From Pseudomonas sp. TH31 (GTDB lineage: Bacteria; Pseudomonadota; Gammaproteobacteria; Pseudomonadales; Pseudomonadaceae): a stretch of DNA of 64,000 nucleotides. The notes under the pieces were generated by a model. It saw nothing but the letters and a program-made list of their open reading frames with translations, ran no database searches and was not told the DNA's origin. Of the stretch, positions 25,440 through 34,752 are shown piece by piece (the stretch's first letter is position 1; each line of letters begins with the position of its first letter). The stretch lies in the NCBI RefSeq assembly GCF_016650815.1, contig NZ_JAEKEZ010000029.1, forward strand, positions 496,001-560,000, given 5' to 3'. Position numbers and translations under genes: made by a program.

Positions 25440-27635
25440 ATGACTTCTAAAAACAATCCGACCACTGCGGTATCCGATCTGACTCTGAGCCCAGCGGCGA
25501 ACAGCCCATCGCCGTCGAAGCCAATGATTGCGTCGCGCCCACTGGCGACCCAGCAGTACCTGTACTTCACCGAAACCAATACCGACCGCATCCTCGATAA
25601 CCTCGACGGCCTGCGCGACATGGTGTTCCCGCGCCCACCGCATCTGGAAGGCGACGGCGAACAGCACAGTGAACAGGAATTCCCGTCGGTGTGCCTGATC
25701 GGCCTCGGCCGATGCGGTTCGAACATCGCGTTGGACGTCGCCGAACTGGTGTACAACGCGCGCAAGTTCTACCTCAACGAATTCAACAACGAAGACCGTC
25801 TTTCGCCGGACAAACGCTACGCCGAAAAAGGCTACGGCCCGGCCCAGTGGATTCGCAACAATTTGCGCCTGGGGTCGAACAAGGCCACCAAACCGGTGTT
25901 CCTGGTCGAACCGCTGGTAATGCTCGGCGACCTGGACAAGGACATCGCCGGGCGCATCCGCTTCTCGCGCAAGGGCGAAAAAAGCGGCTTCCTGCGCGAC
26001 TACAGCAAAATGAAGATCATGGACTTGTCGGAAGTCCACGCCGGTGGCGCCGGTAACGCGCCGATCCTGGGCCAGTACCTGGCCAAGATCATCCTGAACA
26101 AGGACACCCAACGGTTCTCCAGCCCTGACTGGAAGATGATTCACTCGTACCTGATCGACAGCTGCGGGATCAAGGCCAACCAGTCGCGCCTGTATTTCTC
26201 GATTTTCAGCGCCGGCGGCGGTACCGGTTCAGGCATGGCCTCGGAATTCGGCCTGGCCCAGCAGCACTCGTACATGAACAAGACGTTCGACACCAAGCCG
26301 ATGGACGAGCACGACAGCAAAAGCGGCCACGCGTTTGTCTTCGAGCCGATCTTCACCAGCGGCATTTGCGTGCTGCCGAACATTTCCGATCACCGCAGCG
26401 AAATGTCCGAGGCGCTCCACATCAACGCCGGTCGCCTGCTGTGCAAATACCTGTCGGAAGAATGGGACTTCTCGTACAACTTCGACAATGAAGACAGCAG
26501 CGAAGCCAGCGTCATGGGCCGTATCCGCCCATGGAACGCGATGATGCTGATCTCCAACGACATCGTGCGTTACGCCGAAGAGAGCGATGACGGCAACATC
26601 CAGAACATTGATGTCAATGCGATGGAAAAGCACGCCAACCAATACATCTCGCAGCAGATCTTCAACATTCTGACGGCGCAGGCGGTCACGACTGACTACG
26701 ACCAGAACTATTTCCGGCGCGCCGGCATCGACATCGGCGAAACCATTCGCCTGGACGCCAACGACCTGTTCATGAGCCTGGCCGGCCCGGTGGCGATTGC
26801 CTACGCCGAATCCGTGGTGCCGCAAACCCCGCCGCCGAGCAGCGACAAGTTCAAGGTGTTCGACAAAGAGCCACAGCGCCTGAACATCGACGACCTGTTC
26901 TTCCGCTCCATCGACCTGCCACACTTCAACAAGGTCACCCAGGCCATCGAAGGCATCAGTCTGTTGCCGATCGAGTCCAAGCGCTACCGCGCCTCGCTTG
27001 AGCAGTACAAGAATTCCGGTTACGACGCAGCCGCATTGCATGACCTGCACTTCTTCAAGAATTGCTCGTCGGTGGTGTCGATCGTTTCCTTGCCCAAAGA
27101 CTACAAACTGTCCTACATGGACCTGAACCGGTTGAAGACGCATCTCAACAGCCTGTTCCCAAACACCACGCTCAAGCGTTACGCGCTGGTGATCGGTGCC
27201 TCGGCCAACCTGTCGCTGACCACCCTGATCGCCAAGAGCCCGTGCCTGTCGGACGATTTCCTGACGTTGATCGTGGCCTTCATCAAGCGCTGCTTTGCGA
27301 AGAACCCGTACCGCTTCGACGAGACCCTGGACAACTCGATCCTGGACTTCATCATCCATGAAGACTTCGACGAAGACCGGATCGACGACCTGCTCAACGA
27401 ATTTGAAAACCCGGCGAAGATCCTCGACACCAACTGGTACGCGATCAAGCCGATGTACGAGAAGAAGTACCGCGAACTGATCAACGACAAAGACAAGTTC
27501 GTGTCGATCAATGACATTCGCTTGTCGCGCGATTGCGTGAAGAAGGCGATCAAGTATCTGCGTGAGATTTACCGTCACCGGATTGGCAAGACCAAGGTTA
27601 TTTCTTTGAATAACCACACGGGCAAGACTGCCTGA
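25440..27635 (+). CDS. Large tubulin/FtsZ-superfamily protein, function unknown
   Basis: A 731-aa cytoplasmic protein that is not FtsZ but keeps the superfamily's GTPase landmarks in order: a T1-like loop GLGRCGSNI (88-96), a glycine-rich T3-like AGGAGN (201-206), the tubulin signature AGGGTGSG (258-265), LISND (370-374) matching the FtsZ IPND guanine contact, and LDANDLF (438-444) matching the T7 catalytic loop D-x-x-D. The N-terminal 30 residues are low-complexity; about 250 extra C-terminal residues have no recognised domain. It is monocistronic with a weak ribosome site at the chosen ATG. It resembles the FtsZ-like families predicted to remodel membranes; the role is unknown. Confidence 0.8.
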   Translation: MTSKNNPTTAVSDLTLSPAANSPSPSKPMIASRPLATQQYLYFTETNTDRILDNLDGLRDMVFPRPPHLEGDGEQHSEQEFPSVCLIGLGRCGSNIALDVAELVYNARKFYLNEFNNEDRLSPDKRYAEKGYGPAQWIRNNLRLGSNKATKPVFLVEPLVMLGDLDKDIAGRIRFSRKGEKSGFLRDYSKMKIMDLSEVHAGGAGNAPILGQYLAKIILNKDTQRFSSPDWKMIHSYLIDSCGIKANQSRLYFSIFSAGGGTGSGMASEFGLAQQHSYMNKTFDTKPMDEHDSKSGHAFVFEPIFTSGICVLPNISDHRSEMSEALHINAGRLLCKYLSEEWDFSYNFDNEDSSEASVMGRIRPWNAMMLISNDIVRYAEESDDGNIQNIDVNAMEKHANQYISQQIFNILTAQAVTTDYDQNYFRRAGIDIGETIRLDANDLFMSLAGPVAIAYAESVVPQTPPPSSDKFKVFDKEPQRLNIDDLFFRSIDLPHFNKVTQAIEGISLLPIESKRYRASLEQYKNSGYDAAALHDLHFFKNCSSVVSIVSLPKDYKLSYMDLNRLKTHLNSLFPNTTLKRYALVIGASANLSLTTLIAKSPCLSDDFLTLIVAFIKRCFAKNPYRFDETLDNSILDFIIHEDFDEDRIDDLLNEFENPAKILDTNWYAIKPMYEKKYRELINDKDKFVSINDIRLSRDCVKKAIKYLREIYRHRIGKTKVISLNNHTGKTA

Positions 27636-27648
27636 CGGGGTATGCCTG

Positions 27649-27726
27649 AAAAGATCGCAGCCTTCGGCAGCTCCTACAGATGTACGCATTCCCCTGTAGG
27701 GGCTGCCGAAGGCTGCGATCTTTTGA
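27649..27726. repeat. REP palindrome after the tubulin-like gene
   Basis: AAGATCGCAGCCTTCGGCAG and its inverted copy GCTGCCGAAGGCTGCGATCTT flank about 30 bases; a likely transcript end. Confidence 0.85.
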
Positions 27727-27923
27727 TCTTGATCTTTTGCTCTGTTTCCCAATATCCAGAAACAATTAAGCAGCCCTCAGGCTGCTCATAAAACTGTTCC
27801 CGTTACGTGCACGTCACCTTCGCCAAAACCCTTCTGTGGTCTTTCTCTACGGCAACATGCCATCACGCTACTCGCCTACACACTTTTGCCCGGTCAAGCA
27901 GCGCACTTAATTAGTGCAAGCCT

Positions 27924-28229
27924 TCAGCTCGTCGCCCTTTCCTGGATCAGAATCCACGGCGAAACCACCACCGCCCACAACTCCGGGTCACGCTCGAAAA
28001 GATCCAGCGCCCGCGTTTCAGAGAGCTTGGCGAGGGTGCCGGCGGCCAGCCAGGCAGCCACTTTCTCGCCTTCGTCCGTGGCCACGGCTTCGGCGGCGGC
28101 GATCAAATCCAGGCTTGGGTCGACCCACAATAGGGCACCCTTGGCAAAGAACGGTTCCAGTTCCTTCCAGGTAATAGATGCGGTCTCACCAAGCAGCTTG
28201 GCATAGAGGGTGCTAGGTTCTTGAGTCAT
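27924..28229 (-). CDS. DUF2288-family protein
   Basis: A 101-aa cytoplasmic protein of unknown function. It begins MTQEPSTLYAKLLGETASITWKELEPFFAKG, the DUF2288 pattern, and ends LWAVVVSPWILIQERA. A GGACAGGA sequence before the ATG may serve as ribosome site. No operon partner; it is divergent from braC with 350 bases between. Confidence 0.8.
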   Translation of the reverse strand: MTQEPSTLYAKLLGETASITWKELEPFFAKGALLWVDPSLDLIAAAEAVATDEGEKVAAWLAAGTLAKLSETRALDLFERDPELWAVVVSPWILIQERATS

Positions 28230-28579
28230 GGGTCCTGTCCGGAAAAGAAATCGGCGTGAATGATAACGTCGGTGGTCTGGCAGAAAAACCCGGATGCAAT
28301 TGAGTCACCGAAGGAAATTCGCAGGAACGCCAAGGAATGCTGATGAATCAAGCGATTAGCCAGCTAACAACCCGCCGCAATTCTGTCTTTTTCTTTCAAA
28401 ATAGCGACACCCTCAGGTTTTGCCCCCTGGCGCTGCCTTCCCAGGCTAACAATCGGCGCTCTACACTGTACCGGTACAGTTGCCGGGGGCATTTTCCGGA
28501 GGATATCCAAGATATCTGACCCGGTTCTGCTGCTACGGCGCCAGGACTATAAAAACTACAACAGTAAGAGTGGAGCACT
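28230..28579. other. 350-bp braC upstream region
   Basis: No gene seen. It holds a perfect 16-bp palindrome (28465-28480) and is otherwise unremarkable, with a GAGTGGAGC ribosome site just before braC. Confidence 0.6.
28465..28480. promoter_or_regulatory. Perfect 16-bp palindrome, possible operator for braC
   Basis: ACTGTACCGGTACAGT is a perfect dyad 100 bases upstream of the braC ATG. A TACACT -10-like hexamer overlaps its left edge. The protein that would bind is unknown; the spacing (CTG-N8-CAG) does not fit LexA. Confidence 0.45.
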
Positions 28580-29707
28580 ATGACTAAGGCTACTAAGCAG
28601 ATTTCCAAACTGTTTGCCGCTATGGTTCTGGCCGGGGTTGCCAGCCATTCGTTCGCAGCTGACACCATCAAGATCGGTATCGCCGGCCCTAAAACCGGCC
28701 CGGTGGCCCAATACGGCGACATGCAGTTCAGTGGCGCCAAAATGGCCATCGAACAAATCAACGCCAAGGGCGGTGTCGACGGCAAGAAGCTCGAAGCCGT
28801 TGAATACGACGATGCCTGTGATCCGAAACAAGCGGTCGCGGTCGCGAACAAAGTCGTCAACGACGGCGTCAAGTTCGTGGTCGGTCACCTGTGCTCCAGC
28901 TCCACTCAACCCGCGTCCGACATTTACGAAGACGAAGGCGTGGTCATGATCACCCCGGCTGCCACCAGCCCGGACATCACCGCCCGTGGTTACAAAATGA
29001 TCTTCCGTACGATCGGTCTGGACAGCGCCCAGGGCCCTGCCGCCGGTAACTACATCGCTGATCACGTCAAACCGAAAATCGTTGCTGTTCTGCACGACAA
29101 ACAGCAATACGGTGAAGGTATCGCGACTGCCGTCAAGAAAACCCTCGAAAGCAAAGGCGTGAAAGTTGCCGTGTTCGAAGGCATCAATGCCGGCGACAAA
29201 GACTTCTCCTCGATCATTTCCAAGCTCAAGCAAGCCAACGTCGACTTCGTCTACTACGGCGGCTACCACCCGGAGCTGGGCCTGATCCTGCGTCAATCCC
29301 AGGAAAAAGGCCTGAAAGCCAAGTTCATGGGTCCGGAAGGCGTGGGTAACGACTCCATTTCGCAGATCGCCAAAGACGCTTCCGAAGGCCTGCTGGTGAC
29401 CCTGCCGAAATCTTTCGACCAGGATCCGGCCAACGTCGCCCTGGCTGACGCGTTCAAAGCCAAGAAAGAAGATCCGAGCGGTCCGTTCGTGTTCCCTTCC
29501 TACTCGGCTGTTGAAGTCATCGCCGGTGGTATCACTGCCGCCAAGAGCGAAGACCCTGCAAAAGTGGCGGCAGCCATCCACGCAGGTTCCTTCAAGACCC
29601 CGACTGGCGACCTGAGCTTCGACGCCAAGGGCGACCTGAAAGACTTCAAGTTCGTGGTTTACGAATGGCACTTCGGCAAACCTAAAACCGAAGTTTCGCC
29701 TCAGTAA
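28580..29707 (+). CDS. braC: Branched-chain amino acid-binding protein BraC
   Basis: The periplasmic solute receptor for Leu/Ile/Val (and Ala/Thr in P. aeruginosa). It is 375 aa with a signal peptide ending ASHSFA at about residue 26, then the LivJ/BraC start ADTIKIGIAGPKTGPVAQYG. VVGHLCSSSTQPASDIY is the conserved ligand-hinge region. It leads the braCDEFG group but is followed by its own hairpin terminator, consistent with surplus receptor over membrane parts. Confidence 0.95.
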   Translation: MTKATKQISKLFAAMVLAGVASHSFAADTIKIGIAGPKTGPVAQYGDMQFSGAKMAIEQINAKGGVDGKKLEAVEYDDACDPKQAVAVANKVVNDGVKFVVGHLCSSSTQPASDIYEDEGVVMITPAATSPDITARGYKMIFRTIGLDSAQGPAAGNYIADHVKPKIVAVLHDKQQYGEGIATAVKKTLESKGVKVAVFEGINAGDKDFSSIISKLKQANVDFVYYGGYHPELGLILRQSQEKGLKAKFMGPEGVGNDSISQIAKDASEGLLVTLPKSFDQDPANVALADAFKAKKEDPSGPFVFPSYSAVEVIAGGITAAKSEDPAKVAAAIHAGSFKTPTGDLSFDAKGDLKDFKFVVYEWHFGKPKTEVSPQ

Positions 29708-29730
29708 GGCGTAGCCGACTGACTGCCAAT

Positions 29731-29760
29731 AAAGCCCACGGCGTGCCGTGGGCTTTGTTT
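29731..29760 (+). terminator. Terminator/attenuator between braC and braD
   Basis: AAAGCCCACGG pairs with CCGTGGGCTTT around a 4-nt loop, with a following TTGTTTT tail. Confidence 0.85.
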
Positions 29761-29938
29761 TACGAACGTATTGGGCCGCGCTGGCGTGATCCGCCAGTCT
29801 CCCCACCTGAAAATCTCAAAACCGTCATCAGCGGTTCGCTGGCAAACCTCGAATTCGAAGTGGATGCAGATCCACGGGGCTCGAGCGGGAAAATGACTCC
29901 ACCAGTGAAATGCGTATCAGGTTTTTAGGAGCGCAGTA

Positions 29939-30862
29939 ATGCCTGACATCTATCACTTCTTCCAACAGCTGGTTAACGGCCTGACCGTTGGCAGCACATA
30001 TGCCCTGATCGCCATCGGCTATACGATGGTTTACGGCATCATTGGAATGATCAACTTCGCCCACGGCGAGGTGTACATGATCGGCTCCTACGTGGCGTTC
30101 ATCGCCATCGCGGGCCTGTCCATGATGGGACTCGACAGTGTTCCGCTGTTGATGACCGCCGCCTTCATCGCAACCATCGTCGTTACCAGTGCCTACGGTT
30201 ACAGCATCGAACGGATCGCCTACCGCCCTCTTCGCGGCAGCAACCGTCTGATCCCGCTGATTTCCGCCATCGGCATGTCGATCTTCCTGCAGAACACGGT
30301 TCTGCTGGCGCAAGACTCCAAGGACAAATCCATCCCCAACCTGATCCCCGGCAACGTGTCCATCGGGCCAGGTGGTGCACACGAAGTGCTGATTTCCTAC
30401 ATGCAAATCGTGGTGTTCGTGGTGACCCTGGTCGCCATGCTCGGCCTGACGCTGTTCATCTCCCGCTCTCGCCTGGGTCGCGCCTGCCGCGCCTGTGCCG
30501 AAGACATCAAGATGGCCAACCTGCTGGGTATCAACACCAACAACATCATCGCCCTGACCTTCGTCATTGGTGCTGCGCTGGCGGCCATTGCGGCCGTGCT
30601 GCTGAGCATGCAATACGGCGTGATCAACCCCAACGCCGGTTTCCTCGTTGGCCTCAAGGCCTTCACCGCCGCAGTACTGGGCGGTATTGGCAGCATCCCC
30701 GGAGCCATGCTCGGCGGGCTGGTGCTCGGGGTGGCGGAAGCCTTCGGTGCCGATATCTTCGGCGACCAGTACAAGGACGTCGTGGCGTTCGGCCTATTGG
30801 TTCTGGTGTTGTTGTTCCGGCCTACCGGCCTGCTGGGCCGTCCGGAGGTTGAAAAAGTATGA
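29939..30862 (+). CDS. braD: Branched-chain amino acid ABC permease BraD
   Basis: LivH-type inner-membrane permease, 307 aa with about 8 TM helices. QLVNGLTVGSTYALIAIGYTMVYGIIGMINFAHGE is the diagnostic N-terminus, and GRACRACAEDIKMANLLGIN is the EAA-like coupling loop. A GGAGC site precedes the ATG. Its stop overlaps the braE ATG (ATGA). Confidence 0.96.
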   Translation: MPDIYHFFQQLVNGLTVGSTYALIAIGYTMVYGIIGMINFAHGEVYMIGSYVAFIAIAGLSMMGLDSVPLLMTAAFIATIVVTSAYGYSIERIAYRPLRGSNRLIPLISAIGMSIFLQNTVLLAQDSKDKSIPNLIPGNVSIGPGGAHEVLISYMQIVVFVVTLVAMLGLTLFISRSRLGRACRACAEDIKMANLLGINTNNIIALTFVIGAALAAIAAVLLSMQYGVINPNAGFLVGLKAFTAAVLGGIGSIPGAMLGGLVLGVAEAFGADIFGDQYKDVVAFGLLVLVLLFRPTGLLGRPEVEKV

Positions 30863-32115
30863 CTAGGAATCTTAAACAGGCGTTGTTCAGCGCCTTGCTG
30901 GTGTGGGCTGTTGCCTACCCGGTACTCGGTCTGAAGCTGACCATCGTCGGCATCAACCTCGAAGTCCATGGCACCAGCAACGCCACGCTGATCACCATCG
31001 CCGTGTGTTCGGTGCTGATGTTCCTGCGGGTACTGTTCGACCAGAAGATCAGCGCGGCGTGGAAATCCTCGCCAAGCATGCCGGTGATGCCGGCCAAGGC
31101 CAGCGCCTTCCTGACCCTGCCGACCACCCAGCGCTGGATCATCATTGCGCTGATCATCGGTGCACTGGTGTGGCCGTTCTTCGGTTCTCGCGGCGCGGTG
31201 GACATCGCGACCCTGGTGCTGATCTACGTGATGCTCGGCCTGGGCCTGAACATCGTGGTCGGCCTGGCCGGCCTGCTCGACCTCGGTTACGTCGGCTTCT
31301 ACGCCGTCGGCGCCTATAGTTATGCGCTGCTATCGCACTACTACGGCCTGAGCTTCTGGATCTGCCTGCCCATCGCCGGGATGATGGCGGCCACTTTCGG
31401 CTTCCTGCTCGGCTTCCCGGTATTGCGCCTTCGTGGGGACTACCTGGCGATCGTGACCCTGGGCTTCGGTGAAATCATCCGTCTGTTCCTGCGTAACCTG
31501 ACCGACATTACCGGTGGCCCGAACGGCATCAGTAACATTCCCAAGCCAACGCTGTTCGGACTGACCTTCGATAAAACCGCTGCCGAGGGCCTGCAGACGT
31601 TCCACGAGTACTTCGGTCTGACCTACAACCCGGTCAACAAGGTGATCTTCCTTTACCTGATTGCTGTGGTGCTGGCGCTGTTCGCATTGTTCGTCATCAA
31701 CCGTTTGCTGCGTATGCCGCTGGGCCGTGCCTGGGAAGCACTGCGTGAAGACGAAATCGCCTGCCGTGCGCTGGGTCTGAACCCGACCATGATCAAGCTT
31801 TCGGCGTTTACCCTGGGTGCCTGCTTCGCCGGTTTTGCCGGCAGCTTCTTCGCCGCGCGCCAAGGGTTGGTGACACCGGAGTCCTTCACCTTCATCGAGT
31901 CGGCGACCATCCTCGCCATCGTGGTGCTGGGCGGCATGGGCTCGCAACTGGGCGTCGTACTCGCCGCCACAGTGATGATCCTGTTGCCGGAAATGATGCG
32001 TGAGTTCAGTGAATACCGCATGTTGATGTTCGGCGCCTTGATGGTGCTGATGATGATCTGGCGTCCTCAGGGCCTGCTGCCCATGCAACGTCCTCACATG
32101 GAGCTGCGAAAATGA
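30859..32115 (+). CDS. braE: Branched-chain amino acid ABC permease BraE
   Basis: LivM-type permease, 418 aa with a longer N-terminal region than BraD, as in the family. GLNIVVGLAGLLDLGYVGFYAVGAYSYALL and GRAWEALREDEIACRALGLN (the EAA coupling loop) are visible. It overlaps braD and braF by four bases each, so the three are translationally coupled. Confidence 0.96.
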   Translation: MTRNLKQALFSALLVWAVAYPVLGLKLTIVGINLEVHGTSNATLITIAVCSVLMFLRVLFDQKISAAWKSSPSMPVMPAKASAFLTLPTTQRWIIIALIIGALVWPFFGSRGAVDIATLVLIYVMLGLGLNIVVGLAGLLDLGYVGFYAVGAYSYALLSHYYGLSFWICLPIAGMMAATFGFLLGFPVLRLRGDYLAIVTLGFGEIIRLFLRNLTDITGGPNGISNIPKPTLFGLTFDKTAAEGLQTFHEYFGLTYNPVNKVIFLYLIAVVLALFALFVINRLLRMPLGRAWEALREDEIACRALGLNPTMIKLSAFTLGACFAGFAGSFFAARQGLVTPESFTFIESATILAIVVLGGMGSQLGVVLAATVMILLPEMMREFSEYRMLMFGALMVLMMIWRPQGLLPMQRPHMELRK

Positions 32116-32879
32116 GCCGCGAGATCCTCAAAGTCGACAATCTGAGCATGCGCTTCGGCGGTTTGCTCGCGGTTAACGGCGTGGCCCTGACCGTGCTGGA
32201 AAAACAGGTCGTGGCGCTGATCGGCCCTAATGGCGCCGGCAAGACCACCGTGTTCAACTGCCTGACCGGTTTCTACAAGCCGAGTGGCGGCAGCATCCTG
32301 CTCGACGGCCAGGCCATCGAAGGCCTGCCCGGCCACGAGATCGCCCGCAAAGGAGTGGTGCGCACCTTCCAGAACGTGCGGTTGTTCAAGGACATGACCG
32401 CGGTCGAGAACCTCTTGATCGCCCAGCACCGTCACTTGAACACCAACTTCCTGGCCGGTCTGTTCAAGACCCCGGCGTTTCGCAAAAGCGAGCGCGAAGC
32501 CATGGAGTTCGCCGAGTACTGGCTGGACAAGGTCAACCTCAAGGCCTTCGCCAACCGTCCGGCCGGCACCCTGGCCTACGGTCAGCAACGTCGCCTGGAG
32601 ATCGCTCGCTGCATGATGACCCGCCCGCGGATCCTCATGCTCGACGAACCGGCCGCCGGCCTGAACCCGAAGGAAACCGAAGACCTCAAGGCGCTGATCA
32701 GCGTGCTCCGCGAAGAGCACGACGTGACCGTGCTGTTGATCGAACACGACATGAAACTGGTCATGAGCATTTCCGACCACATCGTCGTGATCAACCAGGG
32801 CTCGCCCCTGGCCAACGGCACGCCGGAACAGATCCGCGACAATCCTGAAGTGATCAAAGCCTACCTGGGGGAAGCGTAA
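32112..32879 (+). CDS. braF: Branched-chain amino acid ABC ATPase BraF
   Basis: LivG-type ATP-binding subunit, 255 aa. Walker A GPNGAGKTT, the family's variant signature LAYGQQRRLEIAR, Walker B ILMLDEPAAGLNP and H-loop LIEHDM are present. It is coupled to braE by an ATGA overlap and abuts braG with no gap. Confidence 0.96.
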   Translation: MSREILKVDNLSMRFGGLLAVNGVALTVLEKQVVALIGPNGAGKTTVFNCLTGFYKPSGGSILLDGQAIEGLPGHEIARKGVVRTFQNVRLFKDMTAVENLLIAQHRHLNTNFLAGLFKTPAFRKSEREAMEFAEYWLDKVNLKAFANRPAGTLAYGQQRRLEIARCMMTRPRILMLDEPAAGLNPKETEDLKALISVLREEHDVTVLLIEHDMKLVMSISDHIVVINQGSPLANGTPEQIRDNPEVIKAYLGEA

Positions 32880-33581
32880 ATGCTGCAATTCGAAAACGTT
32901 TCCACCTTCTACGGCAAGATCCAGGCCCTGCACAGCGTCAACGTGGAAATCCGCCAGGGCGAAATCGTCACCCTGATCGGCGCCAACGGCGCGGGTAAAT
33001 CCACCCTGCTGATGACGCTGTGCGGTTCGCCGCAAGCCCACAGCGGCAGCATCCGCTACATGGGTGAAGAACTCGTGGGGCAGACCTCGGCGCAGATCAT
33101 GCGCAAGAGCATTGCCGTGGTACCGGAAGGTCGTCGGGTGTTTGCCCGCCTGACCGTGGAAGAAAACCTCGCCATGGGCGGTTTCTTCACCGACAAGGGC
33201 GATTATCAGGAACAGATGGACAAGGTTCTCGGACTTTTCCCACGCCTGAAAGAACGCTTCGCCCAACGCGGCGGCACCATGTCCGGCGGCGAACAGCAAA
33301 TGCTCGCCATCGGCCGTGCGCTGATGAGCAAGCCCAAACTGCTGCTGCTCGACGAGCCGTCACTGGGTCTGGCCCCGATCATCATCCAGCAGATCTTCGA
33401 CATCATCGAACAACTGCGCAAGGACGGTGTGACGGTGTTCCTGGTCGAGCAGAACGCCAACCAGGCGCTGAAAATTGCTGACCGCGCATACGTTCTGGAG
33501 AACGGCCGGGTGGTGATGCAAGGCACGGGTGAAGCGCTGCTGACTGATCCGAAAGTGCGTGAGGCGTACCTCGGCGGTTGA
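32880..33581 (+). CDS. braG: Branched-chain amino acid ABC ATPase BraG
   Basis: LivF-type ATP-binding subunit, 233 aa. Walker A GANGAGKST, signature MSGGEQQMLAIGRAL, Walker B LLLLDEPSLGLAP and the Q-for-H switch region LVEQNANQAL are present. Last gene of the unit; a terminator follows at once. Confidence 0.96.
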   Translation: MLQFENVSTFYGKIQALHSVNVEIRQGEIVTLIGANGAGKSTLLMTLCGSPQAHSGSIRYMGEELVGQTSAQIMRKSIAVVPEGRRVFARLTVEENLAMGGFFTDKGDYQEQMDKVLGLFPRLKERFAQRGGTMSGGEQQMLAIGRALMSKPKLLLLDEPSLGLAPIIIQQIFDIIEQLRKDGVTVFLVEQNANQALKIADRAYVLENGRVVMQGTGEALLTDPKVREAYLGG

Positions 33582-33600
33582 GCCATTGCGGTAAACAAAA

Positions 33601-33626
33601 AACGGCCTTTACGGGCCGTTTTTTTA
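33601..33626 (+). terminator. Terminator of the bra operon
   Basis: AACGGCC pairs with GGGCCGTT around TTTAC, followed by a run of seven or more T. Confidence 0.92.
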
Positions 33627-33656
33627 TGCCTTACACACTCAACAGCACTGAAGATC

Positions 33657-33707
33657 CTCTGTAGGAGCTGCCGAACGCGGCCCGAGCCTTCGGCAGCTCC
33701 TACAGAG
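33657..33707. repeat. Short REP palindrome
   Basis: CTGTAGGAGCTGCCGAA and its exact inverted copy enclose 13 bases. Confidence 0.85.
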
Positions 33708-33732
33708 AGATTTATGCCCATTCACTGTGGTG

Positions 33733-34638
33733 TCAGCGCTGTAGTCGATCAAGCGCCTCGCCGCTGCGCTTGAACCAACCAATCAGGTAGTCCGCCAGCA
33801 CCTGGGTGCGTTTCGGCAAACCGCCCTGATACGGATGCACCAGGTACATCGGCATCCGACGCGTCTGATAATCGCGCAGGAGCCAGCGCAAACGTCCGTC
33901 GGCCAATTCCGCTTGCAACAGGTACGACGGCAACCGCGCAATGCCGGCGCCGGCCAGTGCGGCTTTTTTCAGCAGGCTGTAATGATTGCTGGCGAACGGT
34001 CCCGACACACGAACCCGGAGCAATTCGTGTTGCTGGTGATAGAGCCATTCTTCGCGACCGCTGTAGTGACTGTTGAGCAGGCAGCGGTGTTCGGCCAACG
34101 CAAGGGGCGTCGTCGGCTCGCCATACTGCTCAAGGTAAACCGGGCTGGCGCAGGTCATTTCGTGCCAGGCCAGCAATGGTCGGGCGACCAGGCGCTCGTC
34201 ATTGCCCACCTCGGAACGGACTGCCAGGTCAAAACCGTCCCGGGACAAATCACGGTAGTTATTGCTCAAGTCCAGCTCGATCTGCACTTCGGGGTACTTG
34301 CTGGAGAACTCCAGCAACAAGCCATCGAAGAAGGTTTCCCCCAGCGATACCGGAACGGTCATACGCACGGGGCCCGCCATGTCGTCCTTCAATCGCGCCA
34401 ATGCCTGACGCGCCCTCTCCACTTGGACTACAAGCGCCTGGGCTTGCGGCAACAGCGCCGCGCCCGCCGCAGTCAGACTCAAGCGCCGCGTGGTGCGTTG
34501 CAGCAAGACCACGGAAAACCGCGTTTCCAGCAAACTTATGCGCTTGGAGAGCTGGCCCTTGCTGCAACCCAATTGCTGGGCCGCCAGGGTAAAACTCCCG
34601 GCTTCGATCAACACAGCGAACGCCGCCAGATCATCCAT
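33733..34638 (-). CDS. LysR-family regulator
   Basis: A 301-aa transcription factor from MDDLAAFAVLIEAGSFTLAAQQLGCSKGQLSKRI, the usual helix-turn-helix N-terminus; the frame extends 24 codons upstream but that is not family-like. The effector domain has PVRMTVPVSLGETFFDGLLLEF. It belongs to the large CrgA-like LysR group. It is transcribed divergently from the SDR gene with 114 bases between, the classical layout for a regulator and its target. Confidence 0.88.
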   Translation of the reverse strand: MDDLAAFAVLIEAGSFTLAAQQLGCSKGQLSKRISLLETRFSVVLLQRTTRRLSLTAAGAALLPQAQALVVQVERARQALARLKDDMAGPVRMTVPVSLGETFFDGLLLEFSSKYPEVQIELDLSNNYRDLSRDGFDLAVRSEVGNDERLVARPLLAWHEMTCASPVYLEQYGEPTTPLALAEHRCLLNSHYSGREEWLYHQQHELLRVRVSGPFASNHYSLLKKAALAGAGIARLPSYLLQAELADGRLRWLLRDYQTRRMPMYLVHPYQGGLPKRTQVLADYLIGWFKRSGEALDRLQR

Positions 34639-34752
34639 TTCGCTCACAGATTGTTTCCATTTGAAAACCAAAAGTTGCCTATTAGCACGCTTATCAACCG
34701 AAAAATCCACTCTAGACTTAGGCCTCGTTCAACCACTTCGAGGAACAGCACG

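Noticed and set aside
28465..28480. LexA/SOS box upstream of braC
   Set aside because: The palindrome has CTG-N8-CAG spacing, while LexA needs CTG-N10-CAG.
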